DNA of 64,000 nucleotides from Rhizobium sp. TH2 (GTDB lineage Bacteria; Pseudomonadota; Alphaproteobacteria; Rhizobiales; Rhizobiaceae): contig NZ_CP062231.1 in assembly GCF_024707525.1 (NCBI RefSeq), forward strand, positions 3,782,001 to 3,846,000, read 5' to 3'. Made by a program: the position numbers and the translations under genes. The notes below the pieces were generated by a model, which saw only the letters and a program-made list of their open reading frames with translations, made no database searches and had not been told where the DNA came from. Below, piece after piece: positions 1-8,297 of the stretch. Position 1 is the stretch's first letter. The number at the start of each line of letters is the position of its first letter.

Positions 1-65
1 TAATCCACCACGCGGCCGATCCGTGCCGCGTAACTATGCCGGTTGTCGTTGGTCTTCATAAGCAT
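1..65 (-). CDS. AraC-family transcriptional regulator, N-terminal fragment (runs off window)
   Basis: The minus strand opens at position 65 with ATG-CTT-ATG, preceded by GGGAG about 8 bases upstream. The visible residues begin MLMKTNDNRHSYAARIGRVV. The RIGRVVD segment is typical of the first helix of AraC-type DNA-binding domains that sit at the N-terminus, with a GyrI-like effector domain following. Only about 21 residues are in the window, so family assignment is an inference. The gene diverges from the RTX gene at 287, sharing a 221-bp intergenic region in which I see no other gene. Confidence 0.5.
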   Translation of the reverse strand, partial: MLMKTNDNRHSYAARIGRVVD

Positions 66-286
66 TGGATGATCTCCCTTTTGGTGAAAGGCAACATCCC
101 ACAAACCGAGCTGACAAATATTGCTGACTTTGTGGCAGCATCTTCGCCCTTCGCAGTCATACGACCGTCACAAAACTGTAATCGGCGCGTCACACCCACT
201 TCGCATAAGTCCGCACGCCGGCGATCGACCTTCCGGCTTTTCCTTAATTCATTTCCACTCGCCGCCCAGCCACCCAGGAGAACGCC

Positions 287-1861
287 ATGCCGACAATTAC
301 CACTCCGATCATCCTTACCGGAAACGATAACATCACGCTCGCAGCGGGCGATATTCTGGACGTCTCCAACGGTCCCGCCGTCACCTGGACCGGCACCGGC
401 ACCGCGGTCACATTCACAAACAATGGCTTCATCACCGATGGCGACGACCAGGCCTTCGAACTCGGCAACACCCTGCCGACAGGCACGTTGATCTTCAACA
501 ATTCGCTCGGCGCCACCACCGACGCCGAAGTGAAGTTCGAGGATCTCGCTGCCGGCTCGACGGTCACCATCAATAACGACGGCCTGATGACCGGCCGCGA
601 CAAGAACGCGCTTGAACTCTCGACCGCTGGCGCGACCTTCATCGTCAACAACCACGCCACCGGCGTGATGACCCAGGATGATCCCGGCTCGGATATCATC
701 AAGGATGCCTCCAACCTCACGCTCAACAATACCGGCAAGATCATTTCCGCTGGCGACATCGTCGGCCCGGACGGCGAACCCGTGGAAACCGGCGGTGATG
801 CGATCGATCTCGGCGAAGGCACCAACAACGTCATCAACAACCTCGCGGGTGGCATCATCGAGGGCTCGCGCCACGGCATCACAGGCGATATCGGTGCGAC
901 CGTCAACAACGCCGTCGGCGGCATCATCTCGGCCCGCAACGGCGCCGGCCTGAACTTCGACAACAACCCCGACGATCCGGCCGACCTCGATGACGCGATC
1001 CTGACCGTGGTCAATCGCGGCGTCATCCTTGGCAATTCCCGCACCTATGAAGACTCGGACGGCGATGCGATCGACGCCGATGGCCTGCTGATGCTGGACA
1101 ATTACGGCTTCGTCGGCGGCATGGGCGCGGCGGGCGAGCATGACGGCGGCACCAACCACGCCGAGGGCATCGCGGCTGGCGGCGGCACCATCAACAACCA
1201 TATCGGCGGCGTGATCTTCTCCGTGCAGCGCGCCATCCAGATCGATGACAGCTCCGAAGGCGATGCGCCTGGTGCTGTGGTCATCAACAACGAAGGTTTC
1301 ATCCAGGGCCTCGATGGCGGCGCGATCGTCATCGTCGGCGAACAGAACGACACGTTGACCAATTCCGGCACCATCCTCGGCGATATCACCATGGGTGGCG
1401 GCGATGACACCGTGACCTTCTCCAAGGGCTCGAATGTTGTGGGCGACATCATGCTGGGCGCCGGCGACGACACCTTCACCGGCTGGTCGGGCGACGACGT
1501 GATCTTCGGAGGCGCCGGCGTCGATGAGATGACCGGCGGACGCGGCGCGGATACGTTCCTGTTCGCAACCGGCGATACCGGCGGCACGAAGGCGACATCA
1601 GATACGATCTTCGACTTCAAAGCCAGGGAAGGCGACCTGCTCGATCTCACGGACGTCGATGCCAACTCGGTTCTGGTCGGCGACCAGGCCTTCAAGTTCA
1701 TCGGCGCCAAGGACTTTCACGACAAGGCCGGCGAGCTTCGCTATATCACCGACAAGAACGGCACGTGGATCCAGGGCGACATCGACGGCAACGGCAAGGC
1801 CGATTTCATCCTCCATCTCGACGACAAGATGGCCATGAAGGCGGACTACTTCGACCTTTGA
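287..1861 (+). CDS. Secreted RTX-type calcium-binding beta-solenoid protein
   Basis: A 524-residue acidic protein with no Sec signal. Residues 1 to about 360 are built from irregular repeats of the type xxNNxGxI, the pattern of a right-handed beta-solenoid. Around residues 365-430 come five consecutive RTX nonapeptides (GGGDDTVTF, GAGDDTFTG, WSGDDVIFG, GAGVDEMTG, GRGADTFLF) that bind calcium in this family. The last about 100 residues resemble the serralysin C-terminal domain (DTIFDFKAREGDLLDLTDVD, then GDIDGNGKADF), which carries the type I secretion signal. Export through a T1SS is expected from family knowledge, but no exporter lies nearby. ATG follows CAGGAGAACGCC, a good ribosome site. 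Two terminators follow. The role is unknown; an adhesin or surface protein is possible. Confidence 0.8.
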   Translation: MPTITTPIILTGNDNITLAAGDILDVSNGPAVTWTGTGTAVTFTNNGFITDGDDQAFELGNTLPTGTLIFNNSLGATTDAEVKFEDLAAGSTVTINNDGLMTGRDKNALELSTAGATFIVNNHATGVMTQDDPGSDIIKDASNLTLNNTGKIISAGDIVGPDGEPVETGGDAIDLGEGTNNVINNLAGGIIEGSRHGITGDIGATVNNAVGGIISARNGAGLNFDNNPDDPADLDDAILTVVNRGVILGNSRTYEDSDGDAIDADGLLMLDNYGFVGGMGAAGEHDGGTNHAEGIAAGGGTINNHIGGVIFSVQRAIQIDDSSEGDAPGAVVINNEGFIQGLDGGAIVIVGEQNDTLTNSGTILGDITMGGGDDTVTFSKGSNVVGDIMLGAGDDTFTGWSGDDVIFGGAGVDEMTGGRGADTFLFATGDTGGTKATSDTIFDFKAREGDLLDLTDVDANSVLVGDQAFKFIGAKDFHDKAGELRYITDKNGTWIQGDIDGNGKADFILHLDDKMAMKADYFDL

Positions 1862-1871
1862 TATTGAAGAA

Positions 1872-1945
1872 GCCATGCGGTCGGATAGCCGCATGGCCCT
1901 CACTACAAAACAAATACCGCCGGTTGGTCCCAACCGGCGGTATTT
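1872..1945 (+). terminator. Double Rho-independent terminator after the RTX gene
   Basis: Two hairpins stand in tandem. The first pairs GCCATGCGG (1872-1880) with CCGCATGGC (1889-1897). The second is a perfect 16-bp stem (1912-1927 with 1930-1945) with a tiny loop, ending in TATTTTT. The A-run on the left arm means it can act from either strand. Confidence 0.85.
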
Positions 1946-1963
1946 TTGTGCTCTCCAACAAGA

Positions 1964-1996
1964 AATGCCCCGCCGGGAAATCCGCAGCGGGGCATT
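1964..1996 (-). terminator. Terminator of ppk2
   Basis: AATGCCCCGC (1964-1973) pairs with GCGGGGCATT (1987-1996). Read on the minus strand the stem is followed by a short T-rich stretch, 25 bp past the ppk2 stop codon. Confidence 0.7.
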
Positions 1997-2020
1997 ACTC
2001 AACAGGCAAATCTAAACCGT

Positions 2021-2941
2021 TCAGTAGACCTCCGGAACGTACATCTCATCGGGCACGTCATGGCGCCGATAGTCCGAATGCCGGATGCGTTCGGGAAGCT
2101 CGACCGGCGGCTTGGGTACATCCCGATACGGGATCTGCGCCAGGAGATGAGCGATGCAGTTCAGCCGTGCCTTCTTCTTGTCGACCGCCTCGACCACCCA
2201 CCACGGAGCCTCGGGCGTGTGGGTGCGGGCCAGCATCTCTTCCTTGGCCTTGGTATAGTCTTCCCAGTGCTTGCGGCTCTCCATGTCCATCGGCGAGAGC
2301 TTCCACTGCTTGAGCGGATCATGGATGCGCATCTGGAAGCGGAATTCCTGCTCCTCGTCGGTGATCGAGAACCAGTACTTGATCAGGATGATGCCGGAGC
2401 GCACCAGCATGCGCTCGAATTCGGGTACCGAGCGGAAGAACTCCTCGAGCTCATCCTGGCTGCAGAAGCCCATGACGCGCTCTACGCCGGCGCGATTGTA
2501 CCAGCTGCGGTCGAACAGTACCATTTCACCAGCGGTCGGCAGGTGGGCGGCATAGCGCTGGAAGTACCATTGATCCCGCTCGCGCTCGGTCGGCGCGGGA
2601 AGTGCCACGACGCGGCAGACGCGCGGATTGAGCCGCTGGGTGACGCGCTTGATGGCGCCGCCCTTGCCGGCGGAATCGCGGCCCTCGAAGATCACCACGA
2701 CCTTGAGCTTCTGGTGCTGGACCCAATCCTGCAGCTTGACCAGCTCATGCTGCAGCCGGAACAGTTCGCGGAAATAGACCTTGCGTTCCAGCGTCGGCTC
2801 GGCCGGCTCGGTCATCCCCTCGACGACGAGTTCGTCGAGGCGATCCTCCTCAAGCTGCATTTCCAGCTCTTCATCGAAGCTGTCGGCGATCTCGGCCTTG
2901 ATGCGCTCAAGCTGGTCGTGTTGGTCCATCGGCATGGTCAT
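2021..2941 (-). CDS. ppk2: Polyphosphate kinase 2 (class I PPK2)
   Basis: A 306-residue cytoplasmic enzyme that transfers phosphate between polyphosphate and nucleotides; class I PPK2s mostly phosphorylate nucleoside diphosphates. The Walker A motif GRDSAGKGGAIK lies at about residues 87-98 and the Walker B/lid motif LFDRSWYNRAGVERV at about 142-156, both diagnostic of PPK2. Length matches the single-domain class. The first 45 residues are acidic and variable. A second ATG two codons in is better spaced from the AAGGA upstream, so the true start may be 2935. It appears monocistronic, with its own terminator at 1964-1996. Confidence 0.93.
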   Translation of the reverse strand: MTMPMDQHDQLERIKAEIADSFDEELEMQLEEDRLDELVVEGMTEPAEPTLERKVYFRELFRLQHELVKLQDWVQHQKLKVVVIFEGRDSAGKGGAIKRVTQRLNPRVCRVVALPAPTERERDQWYFQRYAAHLPTAGEMVLFDRSWYNRAGVERVMGFCSQDELEEFFRSVPEFERMLVRSGIILIKYWFSITDEEQEFRFQMRIHDPLKQWKLSPMDMESRKHWEDYTKAKEEMLARTHTPEAPWWVVEAVDKKKARLNCIAHLLAQIPYRDVPKPPVELPERIRHSDYRRHDVPDEMYVPEVY

Positions 2942-3059
2942 GAATCCTTATGGCTTTCAACCACAGAAACAGGTGCATGCGACAGAGATGTGACAGGGCC
3001 ACCAACGACCGGCTTGGGGGTGCCGGAGCAAATCTGACGATACGCGTCGATCAATAGTA

Positions 3060-3134
3060 TCAACGCATGCCGAAGAAGGAAAGAACGGCCAGAACGATGA
3101 CGACGGCGCCGACAATCCAAACAATGTTATACAT
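3060..3134 (-). CDS. 24-residue single-pass membrane peptide
   Basis: A small ORF encoding 24 residues that start MYNIVWIVGAVVIVLAVLSF and end FGMR. GGAG sits 7 bases before the ATG. The peptide is one hydrophobic helix with a basic C-terminal residue. Very short hydrophobic proteins of this look are common in rhizobial genomes, but I cannot name a family. It lies alone between ppk2 and the CoxG-like gene, on the same strand. Confidence 0.55.
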   Translation of the reverse strand: MYNIVWIVGAVVIVLAVLSFFGMR

Positions 3135-3286
3135 TTCAAGTCTCCATATTCATGATCGTGCCGGAGTAATTCGTAACCCTCCCTTCGAGTTCCCTCGGCT
3201 GTCTCATGCACACGGTTATGTATGGAGATCCGGCGCGCCCCATGAGCGCGCCGCACAGTTCTTTATCGAGCTAAAATCTCGTGAGT

Positions 3287-3739
3287 TCAGGCTGCAGCGC
3301 TTGCGCCGACCTTTTCGCCAAAGCTTGAAAAGAACTGGCCAGCCAGCTTCTTGGCGGTCGAATCGATCAGCCGCGCGCCGAGCTGCGCGATCTTGCCGCC
3401 GACATCCGCCTTGACGACATAGGTGAGAACCGTCTCGGCGCCTTGCGCCTCGAGCGATACGTCGGCGCCGCCCTTGGCAAAGCCCACCACACCGCCCTTG
3501 CCTTCGCCCGATATCGTGTAGGCGTTTGGCGGATTGAGATTGGAAAGCTGCACGGCACCCTCGAAGCGAGCCTTGACCGGCCCGATCTTCAACACCACGA
3601 CCGCCGTCATCTCGGTATCGGACAGCTTCTGCAACTCCTCGCAGCCGGGAATGCACTGGCGCAATATTTCAGGATCGTTCAGCGCCGCCCAGACCGCATC
3701 GATCGGCGCGTTGATCGTTTCGCTGCCCTTCATGTCCAT
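3287..3739 (-). CDS. CoxG-like SRPBCC-fold protein
   Basis: A 150-residue protein with the start-domain-like fold of carbon monoxide dehydrogenase subunit G. It begins MDMKGSETINAPIDAVWAAL and carries the conserved PEILRQCIPGCEEL segment (about residues 27-40) and VKARFEGAVQL. Its C-terminus (QLGARLIDSTAKKLAGQFF) is also typical. In cox operons CoxG helps place the molybdenum enzyme at the membrane. Here no CO dehydrogenase genes are adjacent, so its partner is unknown. The ATG follows GGGAGAGTAGACA. Confidence 0.85.
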   Translation of the reverse strand: MDMKGSETINAPIDAVWAALNDPEILRQCIPGCEELQKLSDTEMTAVVVLKIGPVKARFEGAVQLSNLNPPNAYTISGEGKGGVVGFAKGGADVSLEAQGAETVLTYVVKADVGGKIAQLGARLIDSTAKKLAGQFFSSFGEKVGASAAA

Positions 3740-3965
3740 TGTCTACTCTCCCGTATTTGCAGTTTGGTTGGTGTCGTGTCCTTGCCACCGCTGCCGCAGA
3801 AACCATAGCAGTTCATCGGCCGCAGTGGCGACGATGGCAAGCCCTAGCGCGGCAGGATGCGCGCTGACTGATCCAGATCTGCGCCAGTGCCTGCGTGTTT
3901 TCCACTGCACTGACAATCTGTTTTATCGGCTGAACTATGAAATCACCAATTTTATCGAACGAAGA

Positions 3966-4922
3966 TCACTCCGGTGTGCCCACAAAGGGCGTCCTGGCGC
4001 GGATCAACGTACGTGCGGCATGTTGCGGTTCCGGCATGGGATCGCTCTCGAGCGCTGAAAACAACCAGTCGATAAAAACCTTGACGATCGGCGCGGCGCG
4101 GACGTCATTGCGGCAGGCGACGTAAAAGGCATTGTTGGCGGGAACCGTCAGGTCGAACGGCGCAATCAACTCGCCTTTGGCGATCAGGCCGCCGACGGTG
4201 ATCGTATCGCCCAGCGCGACCCCCTGATTGTGCAGCGCCGCTTCGGTCGACAGGCGCGCATCGCTCATGAAATGTTGGCGCCGGCGCGGTATCACTTCGC
4301 TGTCGGCAGCGGCAAGCCACGTGTTCCATTCCCGCCCGTCATCCGCATGCAGGATGACGTGATCGCTGAGATCGCGGATTGTGCGAAGAGGCTGCATGTT
4401 CAACAGCGCCGGGCTGACAACGGGAAACAGCACCAGCGGGCTCCAGAGCCGCGACCAATGGTCCGGCCAGTCGCCATTGCCATAAAGCAGGCAGAGATCG
4501 ATATCGGGCGAATGGAGCTGTGCCAGGTCATTCGAGGCTACAAGCGTCAGACTGATATCGGGATACTGGTCGGTGAATTCGTGCAGACGCGGGATCATCC
4601 AGAACGATAGCAGCGCCGGCACGCATGCAAATCGCAACTGTCCGCTGGTCGTCGGCCGCGTCATGGCTGCCGTCGCTGCCGCGATTTCTCCAAACGCATG
4701 CGTCACGGCCGGCAGCAGAAGAGCACCCTGCGGGGTCAGTTTCAGGCGTTTGCCGCCGCGAACGAACAGCGAGACATTGAAGGACAGTTCCAGCGCCCGG
4801 ATCTGGTGGCTGACCGCGCCGTGCGTCACGTTGAGTTCGCGCGCGGCGGCCGAAACCGATCCGCGCCGCGCGGTCGCCTCGAAGGCTCTCAAGGGGTTGA
4901 GCGGTGGCAGGCGGTTTGACAA
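3966..4922 (-). CDS. LysR-family transcriptional regulator (GcvA type)
   Basis: A 318-residue regulator. The winged helix-turn-helix at residues 8-66 reads LNPLRAFEATARRGSVSAAA and then ELNVTHGAVSHQIRALE, closest to the GcvA/AmpR branch. The remainder is a type 2 periplasmic-binding effector domain. It is divergent from the amino-acid ABC operon starting at 5182, so it probably regulates that operon; this is inferred from position only. The 225 bp downstream (3740-3965) contain no recognisable gene. Confidence 0.9.
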   Translation of the reverse strand: MSNRLPPLNPLRAFEATARRGSVSAAARELNVTHGAVSHQIRALELSFNVSLFVRGGKRLKLTPQGALLLPAVTHAFGEIAAATAAMTRPTTSGQLRFACVPALLSFWMIPRLHEFTDQYPDISLTLVASNDLAQLHSPDIDLCLLYGNGDWPDHWSRLWSPLVLFPVVSPALLNMQPLRTIRDLSDHVILHADDGREWNTWLAAADSEVIPRRRQHFMSDARLSTEAALHNQGVALGDTITVGGLIAKGELIAPFDLTVPANNAFYVACRNDVRAAPIVKVFIDWLFSALESDPMPEPQHAARTLIRARTPFVGTPE

Positions 4923-4978
4923 AGACGGCTCTCCGAACAGAACGAAGCGTGAGTTTTTCTCACATCATAGCCAACAAC

Positions 4979-4998
4979 ATTGTCAATTGATTTTCAAT
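4979..4998. promoter_or_regulatory. Possible LysR-type operator
   Basis: ATTG, 12 bases, CAAT forms an inverted repeat with T-N11-A character in the 259-bp region between the divergent LysR gene and the ABC operon. The region is AT-rich compared with its neighbours. Assignment rests on position and symmetry alone. Confidence 0.3.
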
Positions 4999-5181
4999 TC
5001 GATTTGCCACCTAATATGCGCAACACGGCAAAAAGCTGGGAAATGCCGTAGAGTGTGAACTTTCGCTGCGTTCGCAGGGCCAGAAGCGCGGTCTTCGAGC
5101 TTGGCCAAGTGAGATTCGGCAATGCGTGTCGCAGCTGACGCGAAGCCCAACTTCTAAAATAACTCAAAAAAGGGGAATAAG

Positions 5182-5991
5182 ATGACAACCAAATCCACAT
5201 TGAAATCATCGCTCGCGGCAATCGTCATACTTGGCGGTGCAATTCTTGCCATGGCAACGAGCGGCGCGAAGGCTGATGCGCTTGACGATATCACCAAGGC
5301 CGGGGTCCTGAATGTCGGCGTTTTCTCCGACTTCCCGCCTTTCTCGTCCGCCAGCGCCGATATGAGCCTCAAGGGCTATGACATGGATGTCGCACAGGCG
5401 ATTGCCGATGCTTTGAAGGTCAAGCTCAATGCGGTCAGCGTCACCGGCCAGAACCGTATTCCCTACCTCACGGAACGCCGCGTCGACCTGCTGATGAGCG
5501 TCGGCTACAGCAAGGAGCGTGCCGAGGTTCTCGATTATGCCGCGGCCTATGCACCCTACTACATCGCCGTAATCGGTCCCGCTGCCCTCGAGGTCAAGGC
5601 TGCGGCAGATCTCGCCGGCAAGAGCATTGCGGTCAATCGTGGCACGCTCGAAGACACGTCACTGACCGCGGCGGCTCCGGCCGACGTCGATATCAAGCGG
5701 TTCGACAACTACAATTCCGTCATCCAGGCTTTCATATCGGGCCAGACGCAGTTGATGGTCGTCGGTAACGACGTCGGTGCCCAGGTGCTGGCAAAGCAGG
5801 ACGCATTGAAGCCCGAGCAGAAGTTCCAGCTGATGACGTCGCCCTCGCATATGGCCGTCAACAAGGGTGAGGATCGCCTCAAGAAGCTTATCGACGACAC
5901 CGTGGCCAAGATGCTGGCCGACGGTTCCCTCAGCAAAAGCTCCGAGGCATGGTTGAAGGTGCCGCTCAACCCTGACAACCTCAAGGATTGA
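5182..5991 (+). CDS. Polar amino-acid ABC transporter, periplasmic substrate-binding protein
   Basis: A 269-residue family 3 solute-binding protein. Residues 1-33 form a Sec signal peptide ending GAKADA. The mature protein starts LDDITKAGVLNVGVFSDFPP, the usual opening of this family, and continues with KGYDMDVAQAIADALKVKL and RVDLLMSVGYSKER. The start is set by AAGGGG 7 bases upstream. It is the first gene of an operon with two permeases. The ligand cannot be read from sequence. Confidence 0.9.
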   Translation: MTTKSTLKSSLAAIVILGGAILAMATSGAKADALDDITKAGVLNVGVFSDFPPFSSASADMSLKGYDMDVAQAIADALKVKLNAVSVTGQNRIPYLTERRVDLLMSVGYSKERAEVLDYAAAYAPYYIAVIGPAALEVKAAADLAGKSIAVNRGTLEDTSLTAAAPADVDIKRFDNYNSVIQAFISGQTQLMVVGNDVGAQVLAKQDALKPEQKFQLMTSPSHMAVNKGEDRLKKLIDDTVAKMLADGSLSKSSEAWLKVPLNPDNLKD

Positions 5992-5993
5992 GG

Positions 5994-6662
5994 ATGGGCT
6001 ATGCGCTCGATTTCGGCTGGCTAGAAGAAGCCGTCGGAGCAATTGCCAACGGCGCGTCCATGACGATCTTCCTGATCGCCGTGACCTCGGTGCTGGGCAT
6101 TGTGTTGAGCATCCTCGGGGCGGCTGCCAGGCGCAGCCGCTACCGGATATTGCGTAGCGCGATTTCGGCCTATGTCGAAGTGATCCGCAACACGCCTTTT
6201 CTCGTCCAGCTGTTCTTCATCTTCTTCGGTCTGCCGCGCTTCGGCATAAGGCTCGATCCCGTCGTCGCCTCGATGCTTGCCATGACGCTCAACATGACCG
6301 CTTACACGACGGAGATCGTCGGGGCCGGTCTCGATGCGGTTCCATCGGGTCAGAAGGAAGCCGCGACGGCACTCGGCCTGAGGCCGGTGCAGGTCTTCAT
6401 CAAGGTCGTCCTGCCGCAGGCGCTGAAGGTGATCTTTCCGGCGCTCACCAGCCAGATCGTCATCATGATGCTGGAATCCTCGGTGGTGTCGCAGATCGCG
6501 GTGCGCGAATTGACCTACGAGGCGGATATGCTGCAGGCCCGCACCTTCCGCGCCTTCGAGACCTATTTCATCATCACGCTGGTCTATCTCGGTTTGAGCA
6601 TCGCTCTGCGCAGGCTGCTGTTTGCCGCCGGCCGGAAGATGATACCGGGAGGCATGGCGTGA
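5994..6662 (+). CDS. Amino-acid ABC transporter permease (HisM family)
   Basis: A membrane protein of about 222 residues with the EAA loop of the His/Glu/Gln permease family (GQKEAATALGLRPVQVFIKV, about residues 120-139) and the early EVIRNTPFLVQLFF motif. The ATG at 5994 lies 2 bp after the previous stop, with AAGGA 6 bases upstream; a TTG at 5988 is also in frame. It should pair with the next gene to form the channel. No ATPase gene is found in this operon or in the window. Confidence 0.9.
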   Translation: MGYALDFGWLEEAVGAIANGASMTIFLIAVTSVLGIVLSILGAAARRSRYRILRSAISAYVEVIRNTPFLVQLFFIFFGLPRFGIRLDPVVASMLAMTLNMTAYTTEIVGAGLDAVPSGQKEAATALGLRPVQVFIKVVLPQALKVIFPALTSQIVIMMLESSVVSQIAVRELTYEADMLQARTFRAFETYFIITLVYLGLSIALRRLLFAAGRKMIPGGMA

Positions 6663-7309
6663 TCGAGTTTACTCTCTGGGACATTGTCCGCAATCTGTTG
6701 CTGGCCGCGCGCTGGACCATCCTGTTGTCGATCGTGGCGTTCGCGGGCGGGGCGATCGTCGGTATTCTCATCCTGTTGCTGCGCATATCCAAACGCCCCT
6801 GGCTGCGTCGATGCGGCGAATACTACATCGGCCTGTTTCAGGGTACGCCGCTGTTGATGCAGCTTTTCCTGCTGTTCTTCGGTCTGCCGTTGCTCGGCTT
6901 TCGCATCGAGGCATGGACGGCGGCGGCGCTCGGGCTGACGCTTTGTGCGAGCGCTTATCTGGCGGAAATCTGGCGGGGTGGCGTGCAATCCCTGCCGACA
7001 GGCCAATGGGATGCCGCCCAAAGCCTTGGCCTGCATTACATATCGCAGCTTCGCCTGATCATCCTGCCTCAGGCCTTTACGATCACGCGTGCTCCGATCG
7101 TCGGCTTTCTGGTGCAGTTGATCAAGAGCACCGCGCTGACCTCGATCATCGGTTTTGACGAACTGGTCAAGACGTCCAACGCCATCAACAACGCGACCTT
7201 CGAACCGTTCACGGTCTATGGCCTCGTCGCGGTGATCTATTTTTGCCTCTGCTATCCCTTGACGCGTTACGCCAGATTTCTGGAGCTTCGGACGGCAAGC
7301 CGGAGCTGA
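6659..7309 (+). CDS. Amino-acid ABC transporter permease (HisM/HisQ family)
   Basis: A 216-residue permease with GTG start overlapping the previous stop by 4 bp (GTGA), indicating translational coupling. YIGLFQGTPLLMQLFLLFFG and the EAA loop (PTGQWDAAQSLGLHYISQLR) identify the family. It ends 55 bp before the left end of the integrated island. In the uninterrupted chromosome the tRNA-Arg gene would follow closely. Confidence 0.9.
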   Translation: MIEFTLWDIVRNLLLAARWTILLSIVAFAGGAIVGILILLLRISKRPWLRRCGEYYIGLFQGTPLLMQLFLLFFGLPLLGFRIEAWTAAALGLTLCASAYLAEIWRGGVQSLPTGQWDAAQSLGLHYISQLRLIILPQAFTITRAPIVGFLVQLIKSTALTSIIGFDELVKTSNAINNATFEPFTVYGLVAVIYFCLCYPLTRYARFLELRTASRS

Positions 7310-7364
7310 GCCGTGCCATGCGCACGAGCTTGGAATCATCGATTTTCAGCAGCTTGAACCGAAC

Positions 7365-7379
7365 TGGCGCACCCGACAG
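7365..7379. repeat. Left attachment-site repeat of the island
   Basis: TGGCGCACCCGACAG repeats exactly the 3' end of tRNA-Arg at 24447-24461. Allowing one mismatch, 18 of 19 bases match. It is the displaced 3' end of the target gene. Confidence 0.85.
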
Positions 7380-7409
7380 AATTTTAGCGGATTTTCCGCT
7401 CGAAATTCT

Positions 7410-7467
7410 CGTTACATTTCAACGAAACTTGCAGTTTTGAAAATTCTTTCGTCACAATACTTGTAAC
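7410..7467. promoter_or_regulatory. Possible integrase arm-type sites, left end
   Basis: GTTACA (7411-7416) and TGTAAC (7462-7467) lie in the AT-rich 110 bp just inside the left repeat. The same inverted pair recurs just inside the right end. Matching short motifs at both ends are expected of integrase or excisionase arm sites. Confidence 0.35.
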
Positions 7468-7489
7468 AAAATTGGCCCGCCGTGCTCGG

Positions 7490-7750
7490 TCAATTCTTCT
7501 TGCGACCCGCCTTCAGCGGTATCGGCATAGTTTCGCCGATAATCGGTATGCGAAACAATTCGGCCATCGGCACGTCAAGGCAATTCGCCATCGCTTCCAT
7601 GATATTGATCGACAGGTTTTCCAACCCACGTTCAATCCTTCCGCAATAGGCCGGATCGATGCCAACTTCTAACGCCAAGGCCTGTTGAGAAATCCCGCGT
7701 TCAACACGGGCCTTGCGAAGATTCCAGCCGAAGATTTTTTTCGCATCCAT
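7490..7750 (-). CDS. XRE-family helix-turn-helix regulator
   Basis: An 86-residue Cro/CI-type protein with the helix-turn-helix at about residues 12-66 (RKARVERGISQQALALEVGI, then PAYCGRIERGLENLS). It has no effector domain, only a short basic tail. It is the first island gene on the left and diverges from the superinfection-immunity gene. A regulator of the island or of that pair is likely, by position. Confidence 0.88.
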   Translation of the reverse strand: MDAKKIFGWNLRKARVERGISQQALALEVGIDPAYCGRIERGLENLSINIMEAMANCLDVPMAELFRIPIIGETMPIPLKAGRKKN

Positions 7751-7841
7751 CGTTTACGATGAAGCGCAAGCCCGCTTGACAATACAGTGACCGGGAGTCT
7801 TCTATTTATCCTGCAACCACATTTGGAGTCGGGCGGTAAAT

Positions 7842-8297
7842 ATGAAATTCAAAATCTTTATGCCAATCCAAGCAACCGTCGGTGCGTCCGTTCCGACCCT
7901 CGCCTTGGCCCAATCGGCTTCACCGACCTTTCTTCACGAAAACAGGTTGGCCATTGCCATCATGGTCGCTCTGTATCTCGCGCCATCGATCATTGCGTTC
8001 TATCGGAAGCACCCTTCAAAGGGTTCGATAATCGCCGTAAATATTTTGCTCGGTTGGAGTATCGCGGGCTGGATTTGGGCCTTCATTTGGTCATTGGGAA
8101 CAACCCGCCACAACGTTGTCGTTATTAATCCCTCGCCAGTCGCCGCAACGCCACAAAACGCTTCAGCGGTCTTGCCTGTGGCAAGCAAGACAATTGCCGA
8201 ACGGATATCCGAACTAAAGGCCATGTTGGACTCGGGAACCATCAACCAGTCCGAATTCGAAGCCCTGAAGGCCGATGCCATGAAGGCAATTTCTTGA
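7842..8297 (+). CDS. Superinfection-immunity family membrane protein with C-terminal SHOCT domain
   Basis: A 151-residue protein. A signal or anchor segment spans about residues 1-27. Two membrane helices follow (about 35-51 and 62-84), with the pattern LYLAPSIIAFYRKH and NILLGWSIAGWIWAFIWSLG. This matches the family of phage T4 Imm, which blocks entry of DNA from a second phage. After a linker, residues about 116-151 form a SHOCT domain (RISELKAMLDSGTINQSEFE). Its stop overlaps the next start by 4 bp (ATGA), so the two are co-translated. Whether this homologue gives phage immunity is unproven. Confidence 0.8.
   Translation: MKFKIFMPIQATVGASVPTLALAQSASPTFLHENRLAIAIMVALYLAPSIIAFYRKHPSKGSIIAVNILLGWSIAGWIWAFIWSLGTTRHNVVVINPSPVAATPQNASAVLPVASKTIAERISELKAMLDSGTINQSEFEALKADAMKAIS

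Noticed and set aside
56..1201. Long minus-strand ORF opposite the RTX gene
   Set aside because: Shadow of a GC-rich coding sequence; low complexity, no family features.
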